64,000 bases of DNA from Betaproteobacteria bacterium (GTDB taxonomy: Bacteria > Pseudomonadota > Gammaproteobacteria > Burkholderiales > SG8-39): the NCBI GenBank assembly GCA_016195915.1, contig JACPYS010000038.1, positions 1-64,000 of the forward strand. Direction: 5' to 3'. Numbering within the stretch: the stretch's first letter is position 1; each line of letters starts with the position of its first letter. The notes below the pieces were generated by a model. The model ran no database searches, was not told the DNA's origin, and was given only the letters and a program-made list of their open reading frames with translations. The translations under genes and the position numbers were made by a program. Shown here one piece after another: positions 18,184 through 27,126 of this stretch.

Positions 18184-20282
18184 CGGGGACAATCCCGGAT
18201 CATGAGCCAGTCGACCGCGACGGTGCCATCCGGTCCTGCGAATACCGGATTGAGATCCAGTTCCGTGACCTCCGGATGGGCCAGCGCGAACTGCGAGAGC
18301 GCGCAGATGGCCTTCACGAGCGCCACCCGATCGACCGCGCCACGTCCACGCACACCTCCGAGCAAGGCCCGGCCCTGCAATCGCTGCAGCATGTACGCGA
18401 CGTCGGCCTCGCTCACAGGTGCCGCGGCGAAAACAACGTCCTTCAACACCTCGATGAAGATGCCGCCCAAGCCAACCATCACGACTGGCCCGAAGGAAGG
18501 ATCGCGCCGCACCCCCAGAACCAGTTCCGTGGCGGGTACTGCCATCTTCTGAACCAGGATCCCGGCGATTGCCGCCTGCGGTGCGTTCTTTTTCGCGGAA
18601 GAAAGTACTTCGGATGCGGCCGCGGCGACTTCTGCCTTTGTCGTGAGGCCAAGTTTCACGCCACCGACCTCCGTCTTGTGAGGCAGGTCGGGCGACTCGA
18701 TCTTGACGGCGACGGGAAAGCCCAGTTCTTCGGCATGCCGGACCGCCTGCTCCGGATCGGCGGCAAGACGAGAAGCCACCATTCCGAATCCATGACTCGA
18801 CAGCAACGCCATGGCTTCCAGCGACGGCATGACTTCGGTTTTCGTGCCGGTGCGCACGACGGTGGGCTGTCCCTCGCGCTGCGCTCGACTTGACGGACCG
18901 TCGACGAGGCGCCGGCGCGCTTCGCCATACTCCATCAGACCGGCTGCCGCAACGATGCTGCGCCGCGTTCCGTCGATGACGCAGACGCGCGCCTCCCGCA
19001 GCTTCGCGATCGCCTCGGCAGGGGCGCTCTGCCAGCAGACGACGAAGGGCTTGACAAAGCTGCTCCTCGCCTCGATGAAGAAACGGACCATCTCGTCGGC
19101 TACTCTGTGCATATGCTGGAGCCAGACGACGCAAATCCCGATGTTCGGATCGGCGAGGACCAGCTTGAGCGTCGCGCCGAAGGCGTCGGTGTCCACTGCA
19201 CCTTGGGCGGTCACATCCACGGGGTTTCCGGTAGCCGCAAAGGCGGGGAGTATCGAATTGAGGCTGGCCTGGGTATCGGGTGCCAAAACCGGCACCTCGA
19301 GGCGCAGTTCCTCCGCGCAATCGGACATCAATACGCCCGCGCCACCGGACATGGTGATCAGGCCGATGCCGCCCGCAGGCGGCACCGGACATGCCGCGAA
19401 GGCGGCCGCGAGATCGAGCGCCTGAACTTCGTCATAGGCACGGATCACGCCGTGCTGATGGATTACGCCGTCAAAAACGGCGTCCTCGCCGGCAAGCGAC
19501 CCGGTGTGGGAAATCGCAGCGCGCTTGCCGGCGGCGAAACGCCCGACCTTGATCACGATCAGGGGTTTCCCCATGGACAGCGCTTTGTCGGCGGCTGCGA
19601 TGAGTCGCGCCCCGTCTCGCGACCCCTCCAGATAGGCCACGGCCACGGTCACGCGGGGATCATCGAGGATCTCACCGAGCACTTCGACTGCGGTGATGTC
19701 GGCTTCATTGCCCGTGCTGACGAAATACCCGAAGCCGATGCCCCACGCTCTTGCGAGCGATGCGACCGCGGTGCCAAAGGCGCCGGACTGGGTCACGAAG
19801 GCGATCGGGCCGGGCGCCGCAGGCCGCTCCGCATACTGGCTGAAGGTCAGGGGCATCCGCTCGAACGCGTTGATCAGGCCGAGATTGTTCGGACCGCAGA
19901 TGCGCATATTGTTGGCACGCGCAGTCGCGACCAGCTCACGTTCCAGCTCTTTGCCTTGCGGTCCCGTTTCGGCAAATCCCGAGCTGTACACAATGGCGAC
20001 TCTGACGCCCTTCTTCCCCAATTCGGCGATCGCGGCGATCGCATGCTTCGCCGCGACGGAGACGACGCCAAGTTCCGGCACTTCCGGCAGGGAATCCAGA
20101 TTCGGATAGCAGGGCACTCCCGCGATGTCCCTGTATTTCGGATTGATCAGGTACAGACGGCCGGCGTATCCGTCCCTGGCGAGATAGTGCGGCGGACGCC
20201 CGTTCAGCCTGTTGATGTCGGCTGATGCGCCGACGATCACTATGGACTTGGGCGAGAGGAGTGCCTTCAATTCATCGCTCAT
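18180..20282 (-). CDS. NDP-forming acyl-CoA synthetase (fused alpha/beta, acetate-CoA ligase family)
   Basis: 700 residues. Domain order: CoA-binding Rossmann domain (1-135, SIVIVGASADINRLNGRPPH), succinyl-CoA-synthetase-like flavodoxin domains (about 150-450) with the likely phosphohistidine in AAISHTGSLAGEDAVF, and an ATP-grasp domain at the C-terminus (about 480-700, GFPVAVKIESPDLPHKTEVG). The reaction is acid + CoA + ATP to acyl-CoA + ADP + Pi, reversible. Proteins of this class also act on aryl and branched acids (pimeloyl, feruloyl and others). Its operon includes the TetR gene at 17452. A Bug receptor gene ends 33 bp upstream on the same strand, suggesting uptake and activation of one carboxylic acid. 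Confidence 0.9.
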   Translation of the reverse strand: MSDELKALLSPKSIVIVGASADINRLNGRPPHYLARDGYAGRLYLINPKYRDIAGVPCYPNLDSLPEVPELGVVSVAAKHAIAAIAELGKKGVRVAIVYSSGFAETGPQGKELERELVATARANNMRICGPNNLGLINAFERMPLTFSQYAERPAAPGPIAFVTQSGAFGTAVASLARAWGIGFGYFVSTGNEADITAVEVLGEILDDPRVTVAVAYLEGSRDGARLIAAADKALSMGKPLIVIKVGRFAAGKRAAISHTGSLAGEDAVFDGVIHQHGVIRAYDEVQALDLAAAFAACPVPPAGGIGLITMSGGAGVLMSDCAEELRLEVPVLAPDTQASLNSILPAFAATGNPVDVTAQGAVDTDAFGATLKLVLADPNIGICVVWLQHMHRVADEMVRFFIEARSSFVKPFVVCWQSAPAEAIAKLREARVCVIDGTRRSIVAAAGLMEYGEARRRLVDGPSSRAQREGQPTVVRTGTKTEVMPSLEAMALLSSHGFGMVASRLAADPEQAVRHAEELGFPVAVKIESPDLPHKTEVGGVKLGLTTKAEVAAAASEVLSSAKKNAPQAAIAGILVQKMAVPATELVLGVRRDPSFGPVVMVGLGGIFIEVLKDVVFAAAPVSEADVAYMLQRLQGRALLGGVRGRGAVDRVALVKAICALSQFALAHPEVTELDLNPVFAGPDGTVAVDWLMIRDCPR

Positions 20283-20315
20283 GAATCCGCCGTCTATGGG
20301 TGGGGACCCGCAAGC

Positions 20316-21278
20316 CTATTGCGGTTTGATGCCCGCGGCCGCCGCCACACGCTGGTATCTCTCAAGCTCTTCCACATGAAATTTCCGCATTTCCGCAGGT
20401 CCAAGCGGCATCTCTTCCGCGCCCAATCTTTTGACGAATGCCTTCACCTGATCCGAGGCCGCGGCCTTTGGCACGGCGGCGGCAAGCTTACTCAGCACAT
20501 CGTCGGGCGTCTCGGAACGGACGAAAAAGGCTGTCCACGCGTACGATAGGTAATCCGGATAGCCACTCTCCTGCACTGTAGGGGTCTCGGGAGCATCCGG
20601 GTAGCGCGTGTTCCCCCCTACGGCAAGCACCCTGAGCTTGCCGGACTTCAGCAGCGGTCCGACCAGGGACCGATCAACATAGCCGAAGTCGAGCTGGTGT
20701 CCCATCACATCCGTGACGACCTGCGCCGTTCCCTTGTAGGGAATGTCGTTGAAACTGACACCTGCGAGGCCGGCAAACCACTTCACGTCCAGCCGATAGC
20801 CTGCGAAACTCGTGCCTACGTTCAGCGGTTGCTTGGCTCTCTTGGCGGTGTCCACGAGATCCGCCAGGGTATTCAATTTCGCGTCGCCTGCGACAATGAA
20901 GGCGTTCATCGCCTTGAAGATTCCGAAAACCGGCTTCAGGGACTTGAGGGGATCGTAGGGAAGACCCTTCTTCACGATCGGATTCGCCGATAGTGGCGAG
21001 TTGCTGCCGAGCAGTATCGTGTAACCATCCGCTGGGGCGCTCGTAACCGCCATCACGCCGATCTCGCCATCGGCACCGGGCCGGTTTTCGACGATGACCG
21101 GCTGGCCGAATATTCCCGTAAGCTGTTCAGAGAAGATCCGCGCGGTCGAGTCGGCGCTGCTTCCCGGGGTAGTCATGACGACTATCTTCACGGGACGATT
21201 CGGAAAGTCCTTTGCCTGACCGAGCGCGAGCGGGGTAATCGCCATCAGTCCGCAAAATACAAACCACGCTGTTCTCAT
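20316..21278 (-). CDS. Bug/TctC-family periplasmic solute receptor (1)
   Basis: 320 residues with a cleavable signal (MRTAWFVFCGLMAITPLALG). Family landmarks: FPNRPVKIVV after the signal, IVENRPGADG, DGYTILLG, DIPYKGTAQ. Such receptors bind carboxylates or small amides in the periplasm and serve tripartite tricarboxylate transporters, but no TctA/TctB gene is nearby. It lies just upstream of the acyl-CoA synthetase gene and is divergent from the oxidoreductase cluster at 21541. Confidence 0.92.
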   Translation of the reverse strand: MRTAWFVFCGLMAITPLALGQAKDFPNRPVKIVVMTTPGSSADSTARIFSEQLTGIFGQPVIVENRPGADGEIGVMAVTSAPADGYTILLGSNSPLSANPIVKKGLPYDPLKSLKPVFGIFKAMNAFIVAGDAKLNTLADLVDTAKRAKQPLNVGTSFAGYRLDVKWFAGLAGVSFNDIPYKGTAQVVTDVMGHQLDFGYVDRSLVGPLLKSGKLRVLAVGGNTRYPDAPETPTVQESGYPDYLSYAWTAFFVRSETPDDVLSKLAAAVPKAAASDQVKAFVKRLGAEEMPLGPAEMRKFHVEELERYQRVAAAAGIKPQ

Positions 21279-21540
21279 GTCGCCTCCCGTGACTTCGTCA
21301 ACAGAACGGTATCGAGTCGTTCACTGCGAAATTAATGCATTGTTATTAGCCTATGGCGGAGTGGGGTTTTCTGTCAACGGACATTCTACGCGCAGAGTTG
21401 TCATAGGCAAACAATTACGGCTGTGGCTCACCTTGACCAGCTTGACGCTCGGATCCGGCGAGTGTTAGTTTAAGGCGTCTTCATTATTTTAGCGGTCTTC
21501 GTGGCACAGCCGGGAACGTTGGATATTGGGGGAGCACGAA

Positions 21541-21777
21541 ATGGCAAAGACGAAACGTAGCTTCGACATCGAGATCAGCGAGACCCGGTGTCGATCCTGT
21601 GCGGTCTGTTGGGAAGTCTGCGCACCCAAGGTGCTCAGCTGGAAACCGCCCTTGAACAAGGCCATCGTCAAGGACCTCGCGGCCTGCACGGGTTGCCGAT
21701 TGTGCGAATGGCTCTGCCCCGATTGGGCGATCGTGGTGAGACCTGTGGTACTGGAAAGCAGCGAGGCGCTGACATGA
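21541..21777 (+). CDS. 2-oxoacid:ferredoxin oxidoreductase, delta (2x[4Fe-4S] ferredoxin) subunit
   Basis: 78 residues with two complete CxxCxxCxxxC motifs (CRSCAVCWEVC and CTGCRLCEWLCP), hence two [4Fe-4S] clusters that carry electrons from the TPP site to an outside ferredoxin. GGGGGAG lies 6 nt before the ATG at 21541; an upstream in-frame TTG at 21526 overlaps that ribosome site and is rejected. First gene of the delta-alpha-beta-gamma cluster, with a 4-nt overlap to the alpha gene. The AT-rich 262-bp region before it should hold the promoter; TTGACG at 21442 with a weak TAGTTT 18 bp later is one candidate. Confidence 0.88.
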   Translation: MAKTKRSFDIEISETRCRSCAVCWEVCAPKVLSWKPPLNKAIVKDLAACTGCRLCEWLCPDWAIVVRPVVLESSEALT

Positions 21778-22931
21778 CAAAGAGACTGTTGCTGGGAAAC
21801 GACGCGTTCTGCGAAGGCCTGATCGCGGGTGGCGTTCGCTTCTACGCGGGCTACCCCATCACGCCGGCGACTGAAATCGCCGAGGCCATGTCGCGCCGCA
21901 TGCCGCAGGTGGGAGGCACCTACGTGCAGATGGAGGACGAGCTGGGCAGCATGAGCGCGATCATGGGCGCCTCGGCCACCGGGGTGAAGTCCGCCACAGC
22001 CAGTGCGGGACCGGGCATGGCCTTGATGCAAAACGAACTGGGCCAGGCGATCGTCGCCGAAATCCCGCTGGTGGTGGTCAACGTTCAGCGCGCCGGCCCG
22101 GGAATCGGCAATGCGACCCGCTCGGGTCAGATGGAGCTCATGCAGTCGCGCTACGGTGCGAACGGGGAGGTTCCCGCCGTCGTTCTCGCGCCTTCGACAG
22201 TTGAAGAGGCGTTCTGGCTTACGGTGAAGGCCGTCAATCTATCGGAGATGCTGCGCACCGTTGTGATCGTGCTCGGCGAAGGCCTGCTGGGCCTGCAAAG
22301 AGCGGTGGTAGATCTGCCCGACGACTACGGCGAGATCGAGCTCGCAGAACGGCCCCGACCGACAGTGCCGCCCGCGCAATACCTCGGCAACTACAACGCG
22401 AACGAACTCTCCGACGTGCCTCCCATCGCCGATTTCGGTTCCGGGTACAAGAGCATCCTGTCGTCCGTCGGCATCTCGCGCCGGGGCGGGGGCGACATCA
22501 GCGTTCTCGGACTATCCGAAAACGACCAGGACTTCACTATCCGCCGGCTGCACCAGAAGCTGCTCGATCGAAAGGACGAAATCACCCTGTTCGAAGAGTT
22601 CATGACCGACGATGCCGAAATCGTGTACATCGCGTTCGGCACGCAGGCCCTGTCTGCAATAGGCGCCATGCACGAGGCGCGCGCCAACGGCATCAGGGCG
22701 GGCGTGCTGCGGTTGATCAGCCTGTGGCCCTTTCCGGAGGAAGTCGTGCGCTCCTGCTGCGCGAAGGCCCGGGCAGTGGTGGTGCCGGAGATGAATCTGG
22801 GTCAGGCGCGCCTGCTGGTAGGAAACGCACTGGCCAACACGGGCGTCAAGATCGTGGGTGTGAATCGCGTCGACAGCATCACCATCAAGCCGGCGCAAAT
22901 CCTCGACAGGACAATGGAGGTGCTGTCATGA
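21774..22931 (+). CDS. korA: 2-oxoacid:ferredoxin oxidoreductase, alpha subunit
   Basis: 385 residues. It starts MTKRLLLGNDAFCEGLIAG and carries the family motifs YPITPATEIAE, the invariant MEDELGSMSAIMGAS (Glu next to TPP) and GPGMALMQNE. A C-terminal transketolase-like domain follows (VLRLISLWPFPEE). With beta, gamma and delta it oxidises a 2-oxoacid to the acyl-CoA with reduction of ferredoxin. The start is fixed by the ATGA overlap with the delta gene. Domain order fits KorA; the actual 2-oxoacid (2-oxoglutarate, pyruvate, branched or aryl) cannot be told. Confidence 0.9.
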   Translation: MTKRLLLGNDAFCEGLIAGGVRFYAGYPITPATEIAEAMSRRMPQVGGTYVQMEDELGSMSAIMGASATGVKSATASAGPGMALMQNELGQAIVAEIPLVVVNVQRAGPGIGNATRSGQMELMQSRYGANGEVPAVVLAPSTVEEAFWLTVKAVNLSEMLRTVVIVLGEGLLGLQRAVVDLPDDYGEIELAERPRPTVPPAQYLGNYNANELSDVPPIADFGSGYKSILSSVGISRRGGGDISVLGLSENDQDFTIRRLHQKLLDRKDEITLFEEFMTDDAEIVYIAFGTQALSAIGAMHEARANGIRAGVLRLISLWPFPEEVVRSCCAKARAVVVPEMNLGQARLLVGNALANTGVKIVGVNRVDSITIKPAQILDRTMEVLS

Positions 22932-23857
22932 GCTTGCCCAACGGAATGCCTGCGACCCGGCCCGCAAAGAAGAAGCTCGACCTGCAACGACCGCTCGATG
23001 AACTGGTGGAAATGTACGCGGACATCCCGGACAAGTCCTTCCGGTACTGCCCGGGCTGCGGCCTCGGCATGGCGCAAAGCGCCATCATGCGGGCCTTCCA
23101 TCGCGCCGGGGTCGACATCACGAAGGTGGCCACGGCCGGCGGCAGCGGCTGCTATTCGGTGATGGGCCATTATTTCAAGTCGAGCCACATCCACGGATCC
23201 CACGGCAGAGGCTGCGCCTATGCCACGGGCTTGAAACTGGCCAGGCCGGAACTGACGGTGTTGACCTTGCAAGGCGACGGCGACCTGCTGGCGATCGGGG
23301 GCAATCACTTCATCCACGCCGCAAGACGGAACATCGACATCACGGTGATCTGCTTCAACAACTACAACTTCGGCGACACTGGCGGGCAGTTCGCCCCGAC
23401 GACCCCCCTGGGCAGCAAGACCGACACCTCGTCCCTGGGCATGCCGGAGCCCGCCTTCGACGCCTGCAAGCTCGCCATCGGCGCCGGTGCCGGCTTCGTC
23501 GCACGCAGCACGGTCGCACATCCCGCGCACCTGACGAAGATGATTGCCGACGCGATCGAATGGAAGGGATTTGCGTTCGTAGAGGTGATGCAGCACTGTC
23601 ATGTCCTATGGGGTCGCCGCAACGGCATGCCGGAAGCGATGGACATGATGCGCTTCTACAAGGACAACTCGGTGCTCCATCTTTCCACCGTTCCCGAGGA
23701 GGAACGCTTCGATATTCCTGTCTACAGCGAGGATGAGAAAGACGTCAAGTTCGTCCTCGGTGTGCTGCACAGGGAAAAGAAACCCGAGTACACCGAGGAG
23801 TACGCCAAACTCCGGGCCAAGGCCATGGCCAAACTGCCCGCGAAGGTGAAATCATGA
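22928..23857 (+). CDS. korB: 2-oxoacid:ferredoxin oxidoreductase, beta (TPP) subunit
   Basis: 309 residues. CPGCGLG near residue 43 gives the first Cys pair of the subunit's [4Fe-4S] site. The TPP-binding signature is LQGDGDLLAIGGNHFIHAAR followed by NNYNFGDTGGQ. Further Cys residues follow in GGSGCYSVMG and QHCHVLWG. The start is set by a 4-nt ATGA overlap with the alpha gene. Catalytic core of the cluster 21541-24399. Confidence 0.92.
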   Translation: MSLPNGMPATRPAKKKLDLQRPLDELVEMYADIPDKSFRYCPGCGLGMAQSAIMRAFHRAGVDITKVATAGGSGCYSVMGHYFKSSHIHGSHGRGCAYATGLKLARPELTVLTLQGDGDLLAIGGNHFIHAARRNIDITVICFNNYNFGDTGGQFAPTTPLGSKTDTSSLGMPEPAFDACKLAIGAGAGFVARSTVAHPAHLTKMIADAIEWKGFAFVEVMQHCHVLWGRRNGMPEAMDMMRFYKDNSVLHLSTVPEEERFDIPVYSEDEKDVKFVLGVLHREKKPEYTEEYAKLRAKAMAKLPAKVKS

Positions 23858-24399
23858 GAACTGAAATCCGCTTCGCCGGGGTCGGCAGCCAGGGCATGGT
23901 GTCGTGCAGCGTGGTTCTCGCCGAAGCGCTGGGTATCGTGAAAGACTATCAAGTCGTGCAGACGCAGGAATACGCCGCGAGCATCTCCGGGGGTTCCGCC
24001 CAGGGGGATGTCGCATTCAGCGACCAGAAGGTCATTGTTCCGTGGGTACTGCATCCCGATGTGCTGGTCGCGATGGCGCAGGATGCCGTCAAGCAGCATG
24101 CCGCAGCCATGCGGCCTGGAACCTGCGTGATTGTCGACGACATCATGGTGACGGACGTTTCCCCGTTCCAGAAGGGCGTTGCGATTCATTGGGCGCCGAT
24201 GACCAAGCTCGCGGACCAGGTTGGTTTCCGGAAATGCGCAAACATCGTGGCGCTCGGGGTGTTTTCGCGCCTGACCGGGATACTGACTCTAGAGGAAATC
24301 ACGAAAGCCGTTGTTGCACGGGCACCCGGGCGCCCGGAAACCAACCTCAAGGCACTGCGGCTGGGCTACGAGGCGAATCTGGACGTTGTCGCCGCATAG
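23854..24399 (+). CDS. 2-oxoacid:ferredoxin oxidoreductase, gamma subunit
   Basis: 181 residues, full length for the CoA-binding gamma (PorG/KorC) subunit. RFAGVGSQGMVSCSVVLAEA near the N-terminus and SISGGSAQGDVAFSD are family motifs. A 4-nt overlap joins it to the beta gene, completing the order delta-alpha-beta-gamma. The enoyl-CoA hydratase gene follows 88 bp later. Confidence 0.9.
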   Translation: MRTEIRFAGVGSQGMVSCSVVLAEALGIVKDYQVVQTQEYAASISGGSAQGDVAFSDQKVIVPWVLHPDVLVAMAQDAVKQHAAAMRPGTCVIVDDIMVTDVSPFQKGVAIHWAPMTKLADQVGFRKCANIVALGVFSRLTGILTLEEITKAVVARAPGRPETNLKALRLGYEANLDVVAA

Positions 24400-24487
24400 C
24401 TCGCTTCAGGGTTACCGAATCGGCCAGGCCGATTCAGCGACCCGGCTTGCAGATGCATCAGGCCGCTACGATCCGAGGGGTACCCCC

Positions 24488-25321
24488 ATGACGTATAGCA
24501 GCATCGCCTTTAGCGTTTCCGAAGCCATCGCCACCGTTACGCTGAATCGGCCCGAGGCGCGCAATTCGATCACTGCGGAGGTGCACAAGGAACTGAACGA
24601 CGCGGTCGCGAGGATCCATGAAGACATGGACGTCAAGGCGGTAATTCTCACCGGCAGCGGCGGCTCCTTCTGTTCCGGGGGTGACATCAAGGCGATGCAA
24701 AACAGCGATCCCTCCTTCGCCGAAGACAAGCTTCGCTTCGACCGGGTGCATGAATTGCTGTATCGACTCATGGAACTGCCCAAGCCCGTGATCGCCGCCG
24801 TTGACGGACCCGCGTTCGGAGCCGGTTGCAATCTTGCGCTCACCGCGGATTTCATTCTCGCGACGCCCCGGGCGAAGTTCTGCCAGGTGTTTGGCCGAAT
24901 GGGTCTGGTACCGGATTTCGGCGGACTGTTTCTGTTGCCCCGCATTGTCGGTTTACAGCGAGCAAAGGAACTCATGTTTTCTGCACGGATCGTGGGCGCG
25001 GCAGAGGCCAAGGAATTGGGCATCGTGTACCAGATCGTTCCACAGGATTCCCTGCAAGCCGAGGCAAGCGCGCTCGGCCGCCGCTTTTGCCACGCCTCCA
25101 CCGTCGCCATCGGCATGGCCAAGCGGGCGCTCAACCGGTCGTTCAACGTCGATTTTCACGTCATGTCCGAGTTCGAGGCATCTGCGCAAAGCAGGCTGCG
25201 CGCGGACCCCTACGTCAGGGAAGCGGTGAGGCGATTCAACAACAAGGAGCCGTTGGAGTTCATTTGGGAAAAGTTTGACAGTCAGGCGACTGAAGCAGGA
25301 CCGACCCGAACTTCAACCTAA
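24488..25321 (+). CDS. Enoyl-CoA hydratase/isomerase family protein
   Basis: 277 residues of crotonase fold. TLNRPEARNSIT, the oxyanion-hole segments GSFCSGGDIKAM and GPAFGAGCNLALTADF, and GLVPDFGGLFLLPRIVG are visible. The second acidic position is Asp in VPDFGG while the first Glu of true hydratases is not evident (FCQVFGRM), a pattern more like isomerases of the PaaG type. GAGGGG lies before the ATG at 24488. It is probably co-transcribed with the oxidoreductase genes and with the Bug receptor 3 nt downstream. Confidence 0.88.
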   Translation: MTYSSIAFSVSEAIATVTLNRPEARNSITAEVHKELNDAVARIHEDMDVKAVILTGSGGSFCSGGDIKAMQNSDPSFAEDKLRFDRVHELLYRLMELPKPVIAAVDGPAFGAGCNLALTADFILATPRAKFCQVFGRMGLVPDFGGLFLLPRIVGLQRAKELMFSARIVGAAEAKELGIVYQIVPQDSLQAEASALGRRFCHASTVAIGMAKRALNRSFNVDFHVMSEFEASAQSRLRADPYVREAVRRFNNKEPLEFIWEKFDSQATEAGPTRTST

Positions 25322-25324
25322 CCC

Positions 25325-26296
25325 ATGCCCTTGTCCATGATCAGATTCCTGACCATCGCGCTTGCGCTATGCGTCACCACCGGCGCCATGGCCCAGGGCA
25401 GCTATCCCGATCGGCCGATCCGCCTCGTCATCCCGTTCGCGCCGGGCGGCGAGACCGACATTTTCGCCCGCACCCTCTCGGGCAAGCTGGGCGAGGTACT
25501 GGCGCAGCAGGTGGTGCTGGAAAACCGGCCTGGCGCCACCGGAATCGTCGGCAGCGAATTCGTGGCCAAGAGCAATCCGAATGGTTACACGCTCATTTTC
25601 GGCACCGCGGCCACGCATGCGCTCAACCTCGCGGTGTTCAAGCACCTGCCTTACCATCCCTTGCGCGATTTCGAGCCGGTGGCCTTCGTCGGCTCGGTGC
25701 CGCTGGTGCTGTTCGTGCATCCGTCGATGCCTTCGAGCCTTGGGGACTTCATTGCGCTCCTGAAAGCCAATCCGGGCAAGTATTCGTATGGCGCGGCCGG
25801 AAGCAGTACCAGCCATCTCGGCATCGAATTGCTCAAGGCTGCCGCCGGTGTGTCCGCGGTACACGTGCCCTACAAGGGCACCGGGCCGGCGTTGCAGGAT
25901 ACGGTCGGCGGGCAGGTGCAGTTCATGACCGCTTCCATAGGTGTCGGATTGCCGATGGTGCAGGGGGGCAGGCTGCGTGTGGTCGCGGTAATGGCCAGGC
26001 AACGCTTGGCCGGCGCGCCGGAGGTGCCGACCTTCGCAGAGGCCGGCATGCCCGGGCTCGAGGTCGGAACCTGGAACGTGGTGATGGCGCCACGCGGCAC
26101 GCCGAAACCGATCGTAGAGCGCCTCAACACCGCGATCAATGAAGTCATGCGCGATCCCGGCATCCGCGAGCGCCTGACCAAGCTGGGCATCGCGCCGGTG
26201 GACGACTCGACTCCGGCGAGCACCGCGGAAACCATCACGCTCGAAATCGCGAAATTTGCGAAGGCGTTCGAGATTGCAGGCGGGAAGGCCGAATAA
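25325..26296 (+). CDS. Bug/TctC-family periplasmic solute receptor (2)
   Basis: 323 residues. The signal peptide ends near AMAQGSYPDRP (a second in-frame Met at 25337 is an equally good start). Landmarks: YPDRPIRLVIPFAPGG, VLENRPGATG, NGYTLIFGTA, HVPYKGTGPA. Only 3 nt separate it from the enoyl-CoA hydratase gene, so its ligand is probably the acid broken down by the oxidoreductase/hydratase cluster. Confidence 0.92.
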   Translation: MPLSMIRFLTIALALCVTTGAMAQGSYPDRPIRLVIPFAPGGETDIFARTLSGKLGEVLAQQVVLENRPGATGIVGSEFVAKSNPNGYTLIFGTAATHALNLAVFKHLPYHPLRDFEPVAFVGSVPLVLFVHPSMPSSLGDFIALLKANPGKYSYGAAGSSTSHLGIELLKAAAGVSAVHVPYKGTGPALQDTVGGQVQFMTASIGVGLPMVQGGRLRVVAVMARQRLAGAPEVPTFAEAGMPGLEVGTWNVVMAPRGTPKPIVERLNTAINEVMRDPGIRERLTKLGIAPVDDSTPASTAETITLEIAKFAKAFEIAGGKAE

Positions 26297-26523
26297 CGCC
26301 TCACGAGACCCCGAGCGCCCGCGCCGGGTCCGACGCCGTCCAGATCTGTAAATGATTGTGGACAAGCATGCGTCCGAAGCGGCATACCATGAAATTCCCA
26401 CATGTTGCGTTCCTTTTTTCATGGTATTAAATGCAGCAGCTCCGCGATTTCTGGTCACGGTAGATCCAGACAGCGGGAGCCAACTGATGGGGAAATTCGG
26501 CTCCGCCGAGAAACACCATTCAC

Positions 26524-27105
26524 ATGCCGCCCGTCACCCGGACCCTGATCATCGCCAACGTGGCCGTGTACCTGCTCGAGTCGGTGGCGGGGACCACGCT
26601 CGTGGAATGGTTCGCGCTCTGGCCGCCGGCTTCGGGCCTGTCGGATGCGCCGGGGTTCTTTCCCTGGCAGCTCGTGACCTACGGGTTCCTGCATGGCAGT
26701 CTCGGGCACCTGTTCTTCAACATGCTCGGGCTGTACATGTTCGGCAGCGACGTCGAACGGCTGTTCGGCTCGCGCTTCTTCACCGCGTACTACCTTGCCT
26801 GCGTAGTCACCGCTGCGGCCACCCACCTGGTGGTGAACTTCTGGATTGGCGGACCTCCCGCGCCTACCGTGGGTGCCTCGGGCGGCGTGTACGGGCTGCT
26901 GCTCGCCTACGGGATGTATTTCCCGCGGCGCATGGTGATGCTGATCATTCCGCCGATCCCGATGCGCGCGCGCACGTTCGTTTTCGTTTTCGGAGCGCTC
27001 GAGCTGTTCCTCGGCGTGACCGGCACCGCCGCGGGCATCGCGCACTTCGCGCACCTGGGCGGAATGCTCGGGGGCTGGCTCATGCTTCGGCGCCGCCCCC
27101 GCTGA
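26524..27105 (+). CDS. Rhomboid-family intramembrane serine protease
   Basis: 193 residues, six hydrophobic segments. The catalytic Ser is in VGASGGVYGLL and the His in HFAHLGGMLGGWL; LFFNMLGLYMFGSDVE supplies the conserved HxxxN-like region (HLFFNM). This is the minimal six-helix bacterial rhomboid without extra domains. Predicted to cut transmembrane substrates in the inner membrane; substrates unknown. It stands alone and converges on the FAD monooxygenase gene. Confidence 0.92.
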   Translation: MPPVTRTLIIANVAVYLLESVAGTTLVEWFALWPPASGLSDAPGFFPWQLVTYGFLHGSLGHLFFNMLGLYMFGSDVERLFGSRFFTAYYLACVVTAAATHLVVNFWIGGPPAPTVGASGGVYGLLLAYGMYFPRRMVMLIIPPIPMRARTFVFVFGALELFLGVTGTAAGIAHFAHLGGMLGGWLMLRRRPR

Positions 27106-27126
27106 GCATTCCAGAACAGGAATTCG

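Noticed and set aside
18184-19392. Upstream extension of the TetR gene by about 400 codons
   Set aside because: It lies inside the acyl-CoA synthetase gene in another frame; the TetR fold begins at 18183 with an ATGA overlap.
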